Shown: in pieces, positions 19,342-26,997 of the stretch | Layout of the letters: every line of letters starts with the position of its first letter | How positions within the stretch are numbered: position 1 is the first letter of the stretch | Assembly: GCA_021791345.1 (NCBI GenBank) | Contig: JAJYWT010000008.1 | Location: 1-28,210 of the forward strand | Reading direction: 5' to 3' | Length of the DNA stretch: 28,210 nucleotides | Origin: a bacterium | Lineage (GTDB): Bacteria > Chloroflexota > Dormibacteria > UBA8260 > Bog-877 | The notes under the pieces: model-generated | Databases searched by the model: none | Told to the model about the DNA's origin: nothing | Seen by the model: the letters and a program-made list of their open reading frames with translations, nothing else | Made by a program: the position numbers and the translations under genes

Positions 19342-20468
19342 TAGAGCGCCACCCGCACCGGCATGATGATGTAGCGGTAGGTGTCGTCCCCGGGGACTCT
19401 GATCAGGCCGGGCGCCAGCGGCCCGTTGAGCACGAACTCCACCTCCGGGCTGTCCAACAACCCCAGGACGTCGGAGACGTAGCGCGCGTTGAAGGCGATC
19501 CCAACGCTGTCCCCCTCCAGGGTCGCGTCGATCGTGGCCACGTTGTCGCCCACCTCGTTGGTGTTGGCGGAGAGCACGATCTGACCGGGCTCGCAGCGCA
19601 GCTTGAGGACGTTGGCGGCGTCGCGTGCGAACAGCGCCACCACCCTGGTGGTCCGGCGCAACTCCTCGGTGGAGGCCCGGACCAGCGACTGCGACCCCTG
19701 GGGGATCACCTTCTCGTAGGTGGGGTAGCCCCCGTCGATGAGCCTGGCGGTCACCTCGTATCCGGGGATCTGAAACCTGACCTGGGAGCGGGCGCCGGAT
19801 ACCCTCATCCCCACCGACGCCGGGGTGGACGCCACCGGCTTGAGCAACCGCGCCACCTCCCCCAGCGCCCGGGCGGGGATGATCACCGAGAACTCGGCCC
19901 CAGACCCCTCCTGCGCCAGCTTCAGCCGGCGCACCGCCAGCCGGTGCCCATCGGTCGCGACCAGGTTCACGTCGCGTCCTTTTACCTCGAACAGGACCCC
20001 GGTGTAGACCGGCCTGCCCTCGTCACCGCTGGCTGCGATCACGGTCTGCTCGATCGCCGCCAGCAGCTCCTGGGGATCCAGTTCGAAGGACTCCCCATCC
20101 GCCACCTCGGGCAGGGGCGGGAATTCCGCGGCGTCGATCCCTCGGATGTGGGCGTCGAAGCGACCACTCTGCAGCCTCACCGTCTGGTGCACCGGATCCA
20201 GCTCCCAGTCGAGGGGCTGCTCAGGAAGCGCGGAGATGAACTCGGACAGGATCCGAGCCGGCACCGTCACCTGGCCGGAGGCCACCACCTCGGCGGTGAG
20301 GGTGTGGTGGATGGTCAGGTCCAGGTTGGTCGCGGTCAGCTCCAGCGCCCCCTCTCTGGCCTCCACCAGCACGTTGCTGAGGATGGGCAGGGTGTTCCTG
20401 GTCGACACCGCCCGGCTCACCGCCGCCAGGCCTGAGCTCAACTGTTGGGGCGAGACCGTGCATTTCAA
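19341..20468 (-). CDS. dnaN: DNA polymerase III beta subunit (sliding clamp)
   Basis: This 375-residue protein has the three repeated clamp folds. Recognisable stretches are SRAVSTRNTLPILSNVLVEA near residue 18, LVATDGHRLAVRRLKL in the second domain, and the C-terminal SPEVEFVLNGPLAPGLIRVPGDDTYRYIIMPVRV, which forms the protein-binding pocket and dimer edge. As a ring around DNA it tethers the polymerase. TTG at 20468 is chosen because AAGGAGG (20477-20483) lies exactly 8 nt upstream and the peptide LKCTVSPQQL gives the normal N-terminus; an ATG 48 nt upstream would add foreign residues and swallow this site. The spacer to dnaA carries the DnaA-box cluster. Confidence 0.97.
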   Translation of the reverse strand: MKCTVSPQQLSSGLAAVSRAVSTRNTLPILSNVLVEAREGALELTATNLDLTIHHTLTAEVVASGQVTVPARILSEFISALPEQPLDWELDPVHQTVRLQSGRFDAHIRGIDAAEFPPLPEVADGESFELDPQELLAAIEQTVIAASGDEGRPVYTGVLFEVKGRDVNLVATDGHRLAVRRLKLAQEGSGAEFSVIIPARALGEVARLLKPVASTPASVGMRVSGARSQVRFQIPGYEVTARLIDGGYPTYEKVIPQGSQSLVRASTEELRRTTRVVALFARDAANVLKLRCEPGQIVLSANTNEVGDNVATIDATLEGDSVGIAFNARYVSDVLGLLDSPEVEFVLNGPLAPGLIRVPGDDTYRYIIMPVRVAL

Positions 20469-20611
20469 ATTGGGTGCCTCCTTGTCGACGATGCGCCCGG
20501 GCCGGACCCACTCCACAGGGCCACAGCGGACGGGGACGAGATTTTGGGAAACGCAGTCATAGTAGGGGAGTTCAGCCTGGGGAAATCGCCCTTGGACGAT
20601 CTCGAACTGGC

Positions 20612-20734
20612 GGTGGACATCCTGTGGATTGGGGGCCTGGGTTCGAAGCGGTTATCCACCAGGGCCGTGCTGGCAGCCGCAACCCCCAGGTGCAGCTGCC
20701 TTGTCCCCAGGGGATCTGGACAAGCTGTGGGTGA
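20612..20734. other. Probable oriC: DnaA-box cluster between dnaA and dnaN
   Basis: At least six 9-mers resemble the DnaA box TT(A/G)TCCACA. They are TTATCCACC at 20652-20660 (+), TTGTCCCCA at 20701-20709 (+), TTGTCCAGA at 20715-20723 (-), CAATCCACA at 20623-20631 (-), ATGTCCACC at 20612-20620 (-) and TCACCCACA at 20726-20734 (-). The first three match 8 of 9 and the others 7 of 9. CTTGTCC (20700-20706) and GGACAAG (20718-20724) form an exact inverted pair next to the dnaA stop. The dnaA-dnaN spacer is the usual origin location in many bacteria. The most AT-rich part, about 20535-20570, is a candidate unwinding site but is not strongly AT-rich. Confidence 0.7.
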
Positions 20735-20736
20735 CA

Positions 20737-22104
20737 TCAGCTCGACCGCAGCTGGTCGCGGAGCCGGGCGATGTCCTCGGCCACCTTGGGATCCTCCTTG
20801 GCGTCGTTGGAGATCTTCTCGTAGGAGTGGAGCACGGTGGTGTGGTCCCGCCCCCCGAAGGCCAGCCCGATTGCGGGCAGGCTCATGGCGATCTCCTCAC
20901 GGATCAGGTACATGGCGATCTGGCGGGGAAAGACGATGTGCTTATCCCGCCTCTTGCTGGTCATCTCCTTCACCGATATCCCGTAGTAATCGGCAACCAA
21001 CGCCTGCACCGCCTCGACCGAGATCGGGCGGGTGTCGGCGGTCGGGATGATGTCCTTCAGGATCTCTGAGACCTCGTCCAGGGAGGGGCTCCCGCCCCCA
21101 TTGATGGAGGCGTGGGCGAGCACCCTGGTCAGCGCCCCCTCCAGCTCCCGGATGTTCTTCTTGATGTTGTGGGCGATGAAGGAGAGCACGTCGTCCGCCA
21201 CCCAGGCCTGGGAGGGGGTGAGCTTGCTGCGCAAAATCGCGAGCCTGGTCTCGAAGTCGGGGGGCTGGATGTCCGCCATCAGCCCGCCCTCGAAGCGGGT
21301 GCGCAGCCGGTCCTCCAGGGTGGGGATCTCCCGGGGCGGGCGATCGCTGGTGATCACGATCTGGCGGTTGACCTCCTGGAGCGCGTTGAAGGTGTGGAAG
21401 AACTCCTCCTGGGTTCTGTCCTTGCCGGCCAGGAACTGGATGTCGTCGACCAGCAGCACGTCGACGGTCCGGTAGCGGGTGCGGAACTCCGCCATCCGGT
21501 TCTCCTGGATGGAGGTGATCATCTGGTTCATGAAGCTCTCGGAGGTCACGTAGGCCACCCGCTGGCGGTGGCGCTGCCAGACCGCGTGGCCGACCGCGTG
21601 CATCAGGTGGGTCTTGCCGAGACCCACCCCGCCGTAGAGGAACAGCGGGTTGTAGGCCCGGCTGGGGGAGTCGGCGACGGCGCGACACGCCGCCTCCGCG
21701 AAGCGGGAGGTGTTGCCCACCACGAAGGCCGAGAAGGTGTAGCGCGGGTTGAGCCCCGGGACGGTCTCAGCGGTTCCCTCCCCCTGGTCGGCGCGGCGTT
21801 CACCGAGGTCTCCTCTCACCATCACCTGAGGGGGCGTCTCAGCGCCCGCCGACTGGACCGCGAACTCGACGTCCACGTCGCGATTCAGAATCGCCGAAAG
21901 CGTCTCCCGGATCACCGCGGCGTAGCGGTCGCTGACCCAGTCCCGGGCCAGCGGGGTCGGTACCCCGATCACGGCCCGCCCGGATTCCTCCTCGAGGGTC
22001 AAGAGACGAGCGTTCTTGAGCCACGCCTCGTAGCCGGGGCGGCTCACCTGGAAGCGAAGCTCCTCCTGAGCCGCCACCCAGAGCTGGTCCGGCGAGATGC
22101 TCAA
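20737..22104 (-). CDS. dnaA: Chromosomal replication initiator protein DnaA
   Basis: This 455-residue protein has all four DnaA domains. Domain I ([23 protein letters not shown]) is at about 1-85. A short variable domain II, about 86-118, follows. The AAA+ domain III has [17 protein letters not shown], Walker [10 protein letters not shown] (158-166), Walker B LLVDDIQF (217-224), and sensor residues in ITSDRPP and the RTRFEGGL arginine-finger block. Domain IV carries the DNA-binding signature [11 protein letters not shown] (417-427). It opens the origin and autoregulates. The start is TTG at 22104, with GGAG 6 nt upstream. It heads the dnaN-recF-dciA operon and is divergent from rpmH. DnaA-box-like sites lie on both sides. 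Confidence 0.97.
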   Translation of the reverse strand: MSISPDQLWVAAQEELRFQVSRPGYEAWLKNARLLTLEEESGRAVIGVPTPLARDWVSDRYAAVIRETLSAILNRDVDVEFAVQSAGAETPPQVMVRGDLGERRADQGEGTAETVPGLNPRYTFSAFVVGNTSRFAEAACRAVADSPSRAYNPLFLYGGVGLGKTHLMHAVGHAVWQRHRQRVAYVTSESFMNQMITSIQENRMAEFRTRYRTVDVLLVDDIQFLAGKDRTQEEFFHTFNALQEVNRQIVITSDRPPREIPTLEDRLRTRFEGGLMADIQPPDFETRLAILRSKLTPSQAWVADDVLSFIAHNIKKNIRELEGALTRVLAHASINGGGSPSLDEVSEILKDIIPTADTRPISVEAVQALVADYYGISVKEMTSKRRDKHIVFPRQIAMYLIREEIAMSLPAIGLAFGGRDHTTVLHSYEKISNDAKEDPKVAEDIARLRDQLRSS

Positions 22105-22434
22105 CAGCGCTCCGGCTGCAGGGGCCGCAAAGGGAGGAACGAGGGCAGGTCAAACGAAGGCAATTCACACCTTGTGCACAGGAGTGGAAAACTCACCTGA
22201 GGGGGAGATACACCCTGTGAAAATGTAAGCTCGGACCGGGCCTGGCCCACCCCCGCGGTCGCTTCGGGATGGTAGCACCGCCGGCCCTCGGGCGCAATCC
22301 TCCGCCTGGGACCGGCGGGGACATGGTGCCCTGGTTCGGAGATCGGCGGGCGGGCGGGGCGGACCCCGACGCGGCCCGCTCGCCCGAGTTCCCCACGAGG
22401 GCGCTCATCGCCGGCAAGGGCGGGCGCGGATCTC

Positions 22435-22443
22435 TGCTATCCT
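22435..22443 (+). promoter_or_regulatory. Candidate extended -10 (TGC TATCCT) for the rpmH operon
   Basis: TGC (22435-22437) followed by TATCCT (22438-22443) is an extended -10, like the TGC TATAAT at pirin. Transcription would start near 22450, giving a leader of about 68 nt before the rpmH ribosome-binding site. TATCCTCAG is identical to the element before the Nudix gene. No -35 match is seen. Confidence 0.45.
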
Positions 22444-22505
22444 CAGGCGGTCGCAACCTATTGCAACTGCGCCCTGCGCTGCCCCTGGTGGGGACCAGCC
22501 GGCAG

Positions 22506-22510
22506 AGGAG
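22506..22510 (+). promoter_or_regulatory. Shine-Dalgarno that fixes a non-canonical rpmH start
   Basis: AGGAG, within AGAGGAG (22504-22510), is 7 nt from the ATC codon at 22518 and points to it as the initiation codon. No ATG, GTG, TTG or CTG lies at a workable distance. Confidence 0.7.
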
Positions 22511-22517
22511 ACCAGTC

Positions 22518-22664
22518 ATCAAGAGAACCTTTCAGCCCAAGAAGCGCTATCGGAGGAAGGTGCACGGGTTCCGGGCCCGGATGTCGACCCCGGGAGGCGT
22601 GCGTGTGCTCAAGCGCCGGCGCCTCAAGGGCCGCTGGCGGCTGACGCCCGCGCCAGTGCGGTGA
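22518..22664 (+). CDS. rpmH: Ribosomal protein L34 with an apparent AUC start codon
   Basis: The 48-residue product (initiator)[20 protein letters not shown] is unmistakably L34. It includes the basic [26 protein letters not shown] core and is a normal length. L34 is a late-assembling 50S protein. Family members begin M-K-R-T-F/Y-Q-P, and here the codon in the Met position is ATC, not ATG, exactly 7 nt after AGGAG. The nearest ordinary start in frame is GTG at 22488, which would add ten unrelated residues, lacks a ribosome-binding site and puts the AGGAG inside the gene. AUC initiation, a rare case akin to AUU in infC, or a sequence error are the options. rnpA overlaps its stop as GTGA. Confidence 0.93.
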   Translation: MKRTFQPKKRYRRKVHGFRARMSTPGGVRVLKRRRLKGRWRLTPAPVR

Positions 22665-22996
22665 ACAGCGGCTTTCGGCTCCGCCGCTCCGCGGACTTCC
22701 AGCGGGTGCGGGCGGAGCGGAGAGCGGTGGCGGACCGGCTGCTCCGCGTGCAGGCGCGCCCCAACGGGCTCGAACACCCCCGCTTTGGGATCTCGGCAGG
22801 CCGCCACCTGGGGAATGCGGTGGACCGCAACCGGGTGCGGCGGCGGCTGCGGGAGGCCGCCCGCGGCGAGCTGGCGGGGCTTTTTCCCTATGACCTGGTC
22901 CTGATTCCGACCCGGGAGGCGGTGGCGAGTCCGTACTCGGCCTTGGCCGGGTCGTTGCACCACCACTTGGAGCGACTGGGGGTGAGTGCTTCGTGA
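22661..22996 (+). CDS. rnpA: Ribonuclease P protein component
   Basis: This 111-residue basic protein has the RnpA pattern: N-terminal [18 protein letters not shown], a strand [29 protein letters not shown] (RNR motif near residues 55-67) and the terminal [19 protein letters not shown]. The RNR box contacts the catalytic RNase P RNA, which matures tRNA 5' ends. The RNA gene is not in this window. GTG at 22661 overlaps the rpmH stop as GTGA, and its own stop overlaps the yidD GTG the same way, so rpmH, rnpA and yidD are chained by 4-bp overlaps. Confidence 0.95.
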   Translation: MNSGFRLRRSADFQRVRAERRAVADRLLRVQARPNGLEHPRFGISAGRHLGNAVDRNRVRRRLREAARGELAGLFPYDLVLIPTREAVASPYSALAGSLHHHLERLGVSAS

Positions 22997-23235
22997 AGAA
23001 GCTCTCGTTGTGGTTCATCGCCTTCTACCAGGTCGCGCTCAGCCCGGTGCTGGGACTGGTCGGCGGCTGCCGCTACGAGCCCAGCTGCTCCCACTACACG
23101 TATGAGGCGATCCAGCTCTACGGCTTCGGCCGGGGGTGGTGGATGGGGATCCGCCGGATCCTGCGCTGCAACCCATTTCACGAGGGCGGCTACGACCCGG
23201 TCCCTCTGCCCGAGGAGCTGATCCATGGGCATTGA
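22993..23235 (+). CDS. yidD: Membrane protein insertion efficiency factor YidD
   Basis: This 80-residue protein has the full YidD signature: an N-terminal amphipathic helix (FIAFYQVALSPVLG), then GGCRYEPSCSHYTYEAI with three conserved cysteines in all, and IRRILRCNPFHEGGYDPVP. The protein binds the inner membrane peripherally and helps YidC insert proteins. It starts at GTG 22993 within the GTGA overlap with rnpA and overlaps yidC by 11 bp. Length and residues are normal. Confidence 0.95.
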   Translation: MKKLSLWFIAFYQVALSPVLGLVGGCRYEPSCSHYTYEAIQLYGFGRGWWMGIRRILRCNPFHEGGYDPVPLPEELIHGH

Positions 23236-24301
23236 GCTGCTGGGCTTCGTGAACCCGATGGCGCCACCGCCATCCAACCCGTTCGAGGCCATCTTCTTCT
23301 ACATCCTCCTGACCCCGGTCGGGATCGCGCTCAACTTCCTGGACAAGGTGTTTCAGGCCTTCGGGCCCACGGCTGCGATCGGGGCCTTCGGGGTCGCCAT
23401 CATCGCCATCACCGTGATCATCCGGGGGATCCTGTTCCCCCTCTTCCGCTGGCAGATCGCCACCCAGTGGCGCATCCAGGCCGAGCAGCGCCGGATCGGG
23501 CCGGAGCTGAAGGAGATCCAGCGCAAGTACAAGAAGGACCGGGCGCGGCTGAACGAGGAGACGATGGCGCTCTACAAGCGCCACAACATCAACCCCCTGG
23601 GGCAGCTCTCCGGCTGCCTGCCGCTGCTGATCCAGATGCCGTTCATCTACGCCCTCTACGGCGCCATCGAGAAGCTCTCGCAGTCCCACAGCGTCAAGGG
23701 TGGGTTCCTGTGGGTGCCTCAGCTGAGCGACGTCGCCTTCAAGGTCAAGGGGGGGATCATCGGGGACCCCGCCCTCCTGATCATCCCCATCCTGGCCGGG
23801 GTGCTCACCTTCATGCAGTCGAAGATGATGATGCAGCCAGCCCGCCCGGACATGAGCGAATCAGAGCGGCAGATGTACCGGGTGATGTCCCAGACCACCT
23901 ACCTGATGCCGGTGATGATCGCCTTCTTCGCCCTGAACTTCTATCAGGGCGTGGGGCTCTACTGGATCACCCAGAGCGCCATCATGGTGATCCAGGTCTA
24001 CACCATGATGGGCTGGGGCGGGCTGCGGATGCCCTCCTGGGTGCCCGGCTCCGGGTGGTATCCCCCCAACTCGCCGATGGGACGCTTCCGGACTGAGTAC
24101 GGCGATGGGTTCTCGTCGGCCCCGCCATCCGGCCCGAAGAAGCTGCCACCGAGCGGCAGCAGCTCCCCTGAGGCCAGGGGCAGGGCCGGCCAGCAGGCGC
24201 AGCTCATCCCCAAGACCGCTCCCGGATCCGCCGGGAACGGACGCAGCAAGCCGGGGGCGGCGCCCCCCGGGCGGGGACGCCGCCGGACCCGAACCAAATG
24301 A
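23225..24301 (+). CDS. yidC: Membrane protein insertase YidC/OxaA
   Basis: This 358-residue protein is of the short Oxa1 type, without the large periplasmic domain of proteobacterial YidC. Hydrophobic segments are near residues 21-45, 50-73 (with the key Arg67 in ITVIIRGILFPL), 130-145, 180-195 and 215-255. The cytosolic hairpin QAEQRRIGPELKEIQRKYKKD and the QMPFIYALYGAI segment are characteristic. The C-terminal 75 residues are Gly/Pro/Arg-rich and end RGRRRTRTK, a basic tail of the kind that contacts ribosomes. There is no obvious signal peptide or lipobox. It inserts membrane proteins alone or with SecYEG. ATG at 23225 lies in the yidD overlap; jag follows after 10 bp. Confidence 0.95.
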   Translation: MGIELLGFVNPMAPPPSNPFEAIFFYILLTPVGIALNFLDKVFQAFGPTAAIGAFGVAIIAITVIIRGILFPLFRWQIATQWRIQAEQRRIGPELKEIQRKYKKDRARLNEETMALYKRHNINPLGQLSGCLPLLIQMPFIYALYGAIEKLSQSHSVKGGFLWVPQLSDVAFKVKGGIIGDPALLIIPILAGVLTFMQSKMMMQPARPDMSESERQMYRVMSQTTYLMPVMIAFFALNFYQGVGLYWITQSAIMVIQVYTMMGWGGLRMPSWVPGSGWYPPNSPMGRFRTEYGDGFSSAPPSGPKKLPPSGSSSPEARGRAGQQAQLIPKTAPGSAGNGRSKPGAAPPGRGRRRTRTK

Positions 24302-24311
24302 GCTGCTTTCG

Positions 24312-25037
24312 ATGAGCACCGACCAGCCGGGAACCGAGACCAGCTTCTTCGAAGCCCAGGCCCCCACCCTCGAGGAGGCCCGGGCCCTGGCGCTGGTACA
24401 AGCCGGGGTGTCCGAGGAGCAGGCGCTGGTGGAGGTGGTCTCCCCCGGGCGCATGGCGGTGCCCGGGGAGCGGATCTCGGGAGCCTTGGCCGTGGTCCGG
24501 GTCCGACCCCTGCCGGCCGACATCGTGCGGGCCAAGCAGCACCTGGAGCGGCTGCTTGAGCTCATGGAGGTGGAGGCGCAGGTGTCGGTCACCCGGCCCC
24601 TGCAGCCCGACGGCTCCCCGGCCAGGGACGACGGCCCGCTGGCGCTGCTGGTGGACGGACCGGACCTGGGGGTGCTGATCGGGTGGCGGGGGGAGTCGCT
24701 GCGGGCGCTGCAGACCGTGGTCAACCTGATGCTGGGCCCGACGGCGCCATCCCCCGGGACCCCGCGGGTGATCGTCGACGTCGCCCACTACCGGGAGCGC
24801 CGGGAGCGCACCGTGAGCCAGATGGCGCTGCGGCTGGCGGCGGATGTGCGGCGCAGCGGGCGCACGATCATGCTTGATCCGATGCCGCCCTACGAGCGCC
24901 GGGCGGTGCACATGGCGCTGGCCGCTGAGGCCGGCGTCACCTCCGAGAGCACCGGAGTGGACGAGGGCCGCCGGGTCGTGATCAGGCCGGCCCGGCCCGA
25001 CTCGCCCCCGGACTCGGGTGGGGCGGCCTGGAACTGA
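24312..25037 (+). CDS. jag: Jag/KhpB RNA-binding protein (Jag_N, KH, R3H)
   Basis: This 241-residue protein has a Jag-N-like start (EAQAPTLEEARALALVQAGVSEEQALVEVV, about 15-55), and a KH domain at about 80-150 with the GxxG loop GWRG (124-127) in LGVLIGWRGESLRALQTVVNLM. An R3H domain at about 155-225 has R196-x3-H200 in YERRAVHMAL. KhpB binds many RNAs, in partnership with KhpA, and in Gram-positives affects cell elongation and division. Its place after yidC is conserved. ATG at 24312 gives the normal start; the frame is open further upstream inside yidC. The downstream lipoprotein appears to start in the CTGA overlapping its stop. Confidence 0.93.
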   Translation: MSTDQPGTETSFFEAQAPTLEEARALALVQAGVSEEQALVEVVSPGRMAVPGERISGALAVVRVRPLPADIVRAKQHLERLLELMEVEAQVSVTRPLQPDGSPARDDGPLALLVDGPDLGVLIGWRGESLRALQTVVNLMLGPTAPSPGTPRVIVDVAHYRERRERTVSQMALRLAADVRRSGRTIMLDPMPPYERRAVHMALAAEAGVTSESTGVDEGRRVVIRPARPDSPPDSGGAAWN

Positions 25038-25666
25038 GGCCGAATCCGTTCAGCCTGATCCTTTGCCTGGGGGTCCTGGCCGTGGGCGCGGGTCCGCTGC
25101 TGGCCGCCTGCGGCGCCGGGGGCCCGCTCATCCACAGCTCTCCCCGGGACCTGGTTCTCACCGTCGGGGAGATCCCCTATCCGGGGTTCGTCGTCGAGCA
25201 GGGGTCGCCGTCGGCGGGGGTCTACAACGACCGCCGCGCGGCCGCCGGCAATCGAGCGGTGCTGCGGGAGCTGGAGGCGGCGGGCCGGATCAGCGGCTAT
25301 GAGGCCGACTTCGTTCGCAGCGCCAGCCCGCAGCAGGCGGTCGGCCCGGTCGTGATCGAGAGCTCCGCGGTCACCTACCGGTCGGCGGCGGGCGCGAGGA
25401 CCGGGCTGGAGGTGGTCGCCAAGCAGGCGCGGGACTCGGGAGGGGTGCAGATCTCGACCGGGCGGCTGGGAGATGGGGCGGTGGGATTCACCCTGCAGAA
25501 GCAGTTCGACGGCACCAGCTATGAGGCGTTCGTGGTGGCCTGGCGCCAGGACAACGTGGTGGCGGGGATCCAGATCGAGGGCAACGCCGCCACCCTGGAT
25601 GTGGGCTACGCCCTGACCCTGGCCCGGCTCCAGCAGCGCACAATCCAGCAGGCGCTGGCGGCATGA
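25034..25666 (+). CDS. Small lipoprotein of unknown function, apparent CUG start
   Basis: Counted from CTG at 25034, the 210-residue product has a textbook lipoprotein signal: RPNPFSLILCLGVLAVGAG, then lipobox LAAC with Cys26. The first ordinary start (GTG at 25082) leaves only nine residues before Cys and no usable signal peptide, and no ATG, GTG or TTG in frame precedes it. The CTG overlaps the jag stop as CTGA, matching the other ATGA/GTGA/TTGA couplings here. The mature part (about 184 residues) shows mixed alpha/beta patterns (VLRELEAAGRISGYEADFV, then GLEVVAKQARDSGG and TSYEAFVVAWRQDNVVAGIQIEG) and belongs to no family I recognise. It is exported and membrane-anchored. M16 protease follows in an ATGA overlap. 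Confidence 0.78.
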   Translation: MRPNPFSLILCLGVLAVGAGPLLAACGAGGPLIHSSPRDLVLTVGEIPYPGFVVEQGSPSAGVYNDRRAAAGNRAVLRELEAAGRISGYEADFVRSASPQQAVGPVVIESSAVTYRSAAGARTGLEVVAKQARDSGGVQISTGRLGDGAVGFTLQKQFDGTSYEAFVVAWRQDNVVAGIQIEGNAATLDVGYALTLARLQQRTIQQALAA

Positions 25667-26961
25667 CCGGCAGCTGGACGGTGGAGGAGCTGGTGGGTGG
25701 GGTCCGGCTGGTGCTCGCCCCTCTGCCCGGGCGCTCCTCGGTCTCGGTCTCCTTCCTGATGGGGGTCGGCTCTCGGAGCGAGCCCCGGCGGCTGGCCGGG
25801 ATCTCCCACTTTCTGGAGCACATCGTGTTCAAGGGGACCCAGCGGTACCCGGACAGCCGCACCGTCTCGGAGTCGGTCGAGGGGGTGGGTGGGGTGCTCA
25901 ACGCCAGCACCGACAAGGAGATGACCGTCTTCTGGGCGAGGGTGCCCGCCGCCTCCCTGGAGCTGGCGGTGGACCTGCTCAGCGACCTGGTCTTCGCCCC
26001 CCTGATCGCCGAGGAGGAGGTGGAGAAGGAACGCAAGGTGGTGCTGGAGGAGCTGGGGATGTATCTGGACCAGCCGGCGGAGCTGGTCCAGATGGCGTTC
26101 GACCGGCTCATCTGGGGTGACCATCCGCTGGCGCGCGACCCCAGCGGCACCAGGGCGTCGCTGGCGCACATCGGCGCTCCCGAGCTCAGCGCCTACCGGC
26201 GCGAGAACTACAGCGGCCAGAGGCTGGTGGTGGTGGTCGCGGGCGCCGTCGAGCCCGAGCGGGCGCGGCAGCTGGTGGAGGCCCGCCTCAAGGCGCTGCT
26301 CGCCACCGCTCTGGAGGTGCCCGCTCCCGCACTGGAGCCCCCGGGAGGGGCCGCCCCGGAGCTGGCGGTCAGGCTGCGCCGACGCCGGGGGGAGCAGACC
26401 CACCTTCTGCTGGGATGCCGTTGCTCCTCCTACCTGGCCCCCGACCGCTGGGCGCTCGACATCCTCGACACCGCTCTGGGGGACGGTATGAGCAGCCGCC
26501 TCTTCACCGAGCTCAGGGAGCGCCGCGGCCTCGCCTACGACGTCCACTCCTTCACCTCCCGGCACCGCGACACCGGGGCGCTGGGTATCTATGTGGCGAC
26601 CCAGCCGGAGCAGGCGGCGACCGCGGTGGCGGCGGCGATGCAGGAGGTCCGGCGGCTGGCGGAAGAGCCCCTGCCGGCCCGGGACCTGGAGAAGACCAAG
26701 GCGCAGCTGGCGGGCCGGCTGCTGCTGCAGACCGAGAACGCCGGCGCCCTGAGCGAGTTCCTGGGGCAGCAGCTGCTGCTGACGGGCGAGATCATGGATC
26801 CCGACGCGGTCATCGCGCGCCTTGGGGCGGTCACCGCCGCGGAGGTGCAGGCGGTGGCGGGATCACTCCTTGAGCAGAGAGGCTGGCGGCTGGCGGCGGT
26901 CGGCCCCGGGGCGGGGCAGGACGGGCTGGCCGACGCCGTGGAACGGGCGCTCACCGCGTGA
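25663..26961 (+). CDS. M16-family zinc metallopeptidase
   Basis: This 432-residue protein has the inverted zinc motif H49-F-L-E52-H53 (in SHFLEHIVFKGT), with the distal ligand Glu at about 129/130 (KERKVVLEEL). The second, inactive half has the substrate-grip motif near RRGLAYDVHSFTS. Size and two-domain layout match the bacterial processing-peptidase group (PqqL/YmxG/MPP-like), which works as a homodimeric clamshell and cleaves peptides or presequences. There is no signal peptide, so it should be cytosolic unless exported otherwise. ATG at 25663 overlaps the lipoprotein stop, so the two are coupled. This raises the possibility that the protease handles signal peptides or peptides related to the secretion genes upstream. 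Confidence 0.93.
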   Translation: MTGSWTVEELVGGVRLVLAPLPGRSSVSVSFLMGVGSRSEPRRLAGISHFLEHIVFKGTQRYPDSRTVSESVEGVGGVLNASTDKEMTVFWARVPAASLELAVDLLSDLVFAPLIAEEEVEKERKVVLEELGMYLDQPAELVQMAFDRLIWGDHPLARDPSGTRASLAHIGAPELSAYRRENYSGQRLVVVVAGAVEPERARQLVEARLKALLATALEVPAPALEPPGGAAPELAVRLRRRRGEQTHLLLGCRCSSYLAPDRWALDILDTALGDGMSSRLFTELRERRGLAYDVHSFTSRHRDTGALGIYVATQPEQAATAVAAAMQEVRRLAEEPLPARDLEKTKAQLAGRLLLQTENAGALSEFLGQQLLLTGEIMDPDAVIARLGAVTAAEVQAVAGSLLEQRGWRLAAVGPGAGQDGLADAVERALTA

Positions 26962-26997
26962 GCCGGAGAGAAAGCGCGAATAGTGAAGGAGGTTGAC

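Larger units (their letters stand above)
22105..22517. other. dnaA-rpmH divergent intergenic region
   Basis: This 413-bp gap holds no convincing gene. The dnaA-proximal part (about 22150-22230) is the least GC-rich and has DnaA-box-like 9-mers: TTGTGCACA at 22172-22180 (8 of 9), TTTTCCACT on the minus strand at 22183-22191 (7 of 9), and a weak ATTTTCACA at 22216-22224. They fit dnaA autoregulation or a second origin sub-region. The middle (22230-22430) is very GC-rich and stem-prone; I see no defined RNA. The frame upstream of rpmH is open from 22269, but this looks incidental. The rpmH promoter is at the far end. Confidence 0.5.

Noticed and set aside
20469..20516. ATG start 48 nt upstream of the chosen dnaN TTG
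   Set aside because: It would place the perfect AAGGAGG ribosome-binding site inside the coding region and add residues that clamps lack.
22230..22430. Possible structured RNA in the dnaA-rpmH gap
   Set aside because: The stretch has several GC-rich inverted arms, such as CCGCC/GGCGG, but no conserved SRP, RNase P, tmRNA or riboswitch motif that I can recognise. At this GC content such pairs arise by chance.
22269..22517. Upstream continuation of the rpmH frame as an 83-residue extension
   Set aside because: L34 is about 45-50 residues, and the upstream peptide has no similarity to it. The frame is open only because of GC-rich sequence.
26983..26997. GTG start 15 nt upstream of the chosen ndk GTG
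   Set aside because: AAGGAGG lies inside that extension and points to GTG 26998, which gives the standard NDK N-terminus.
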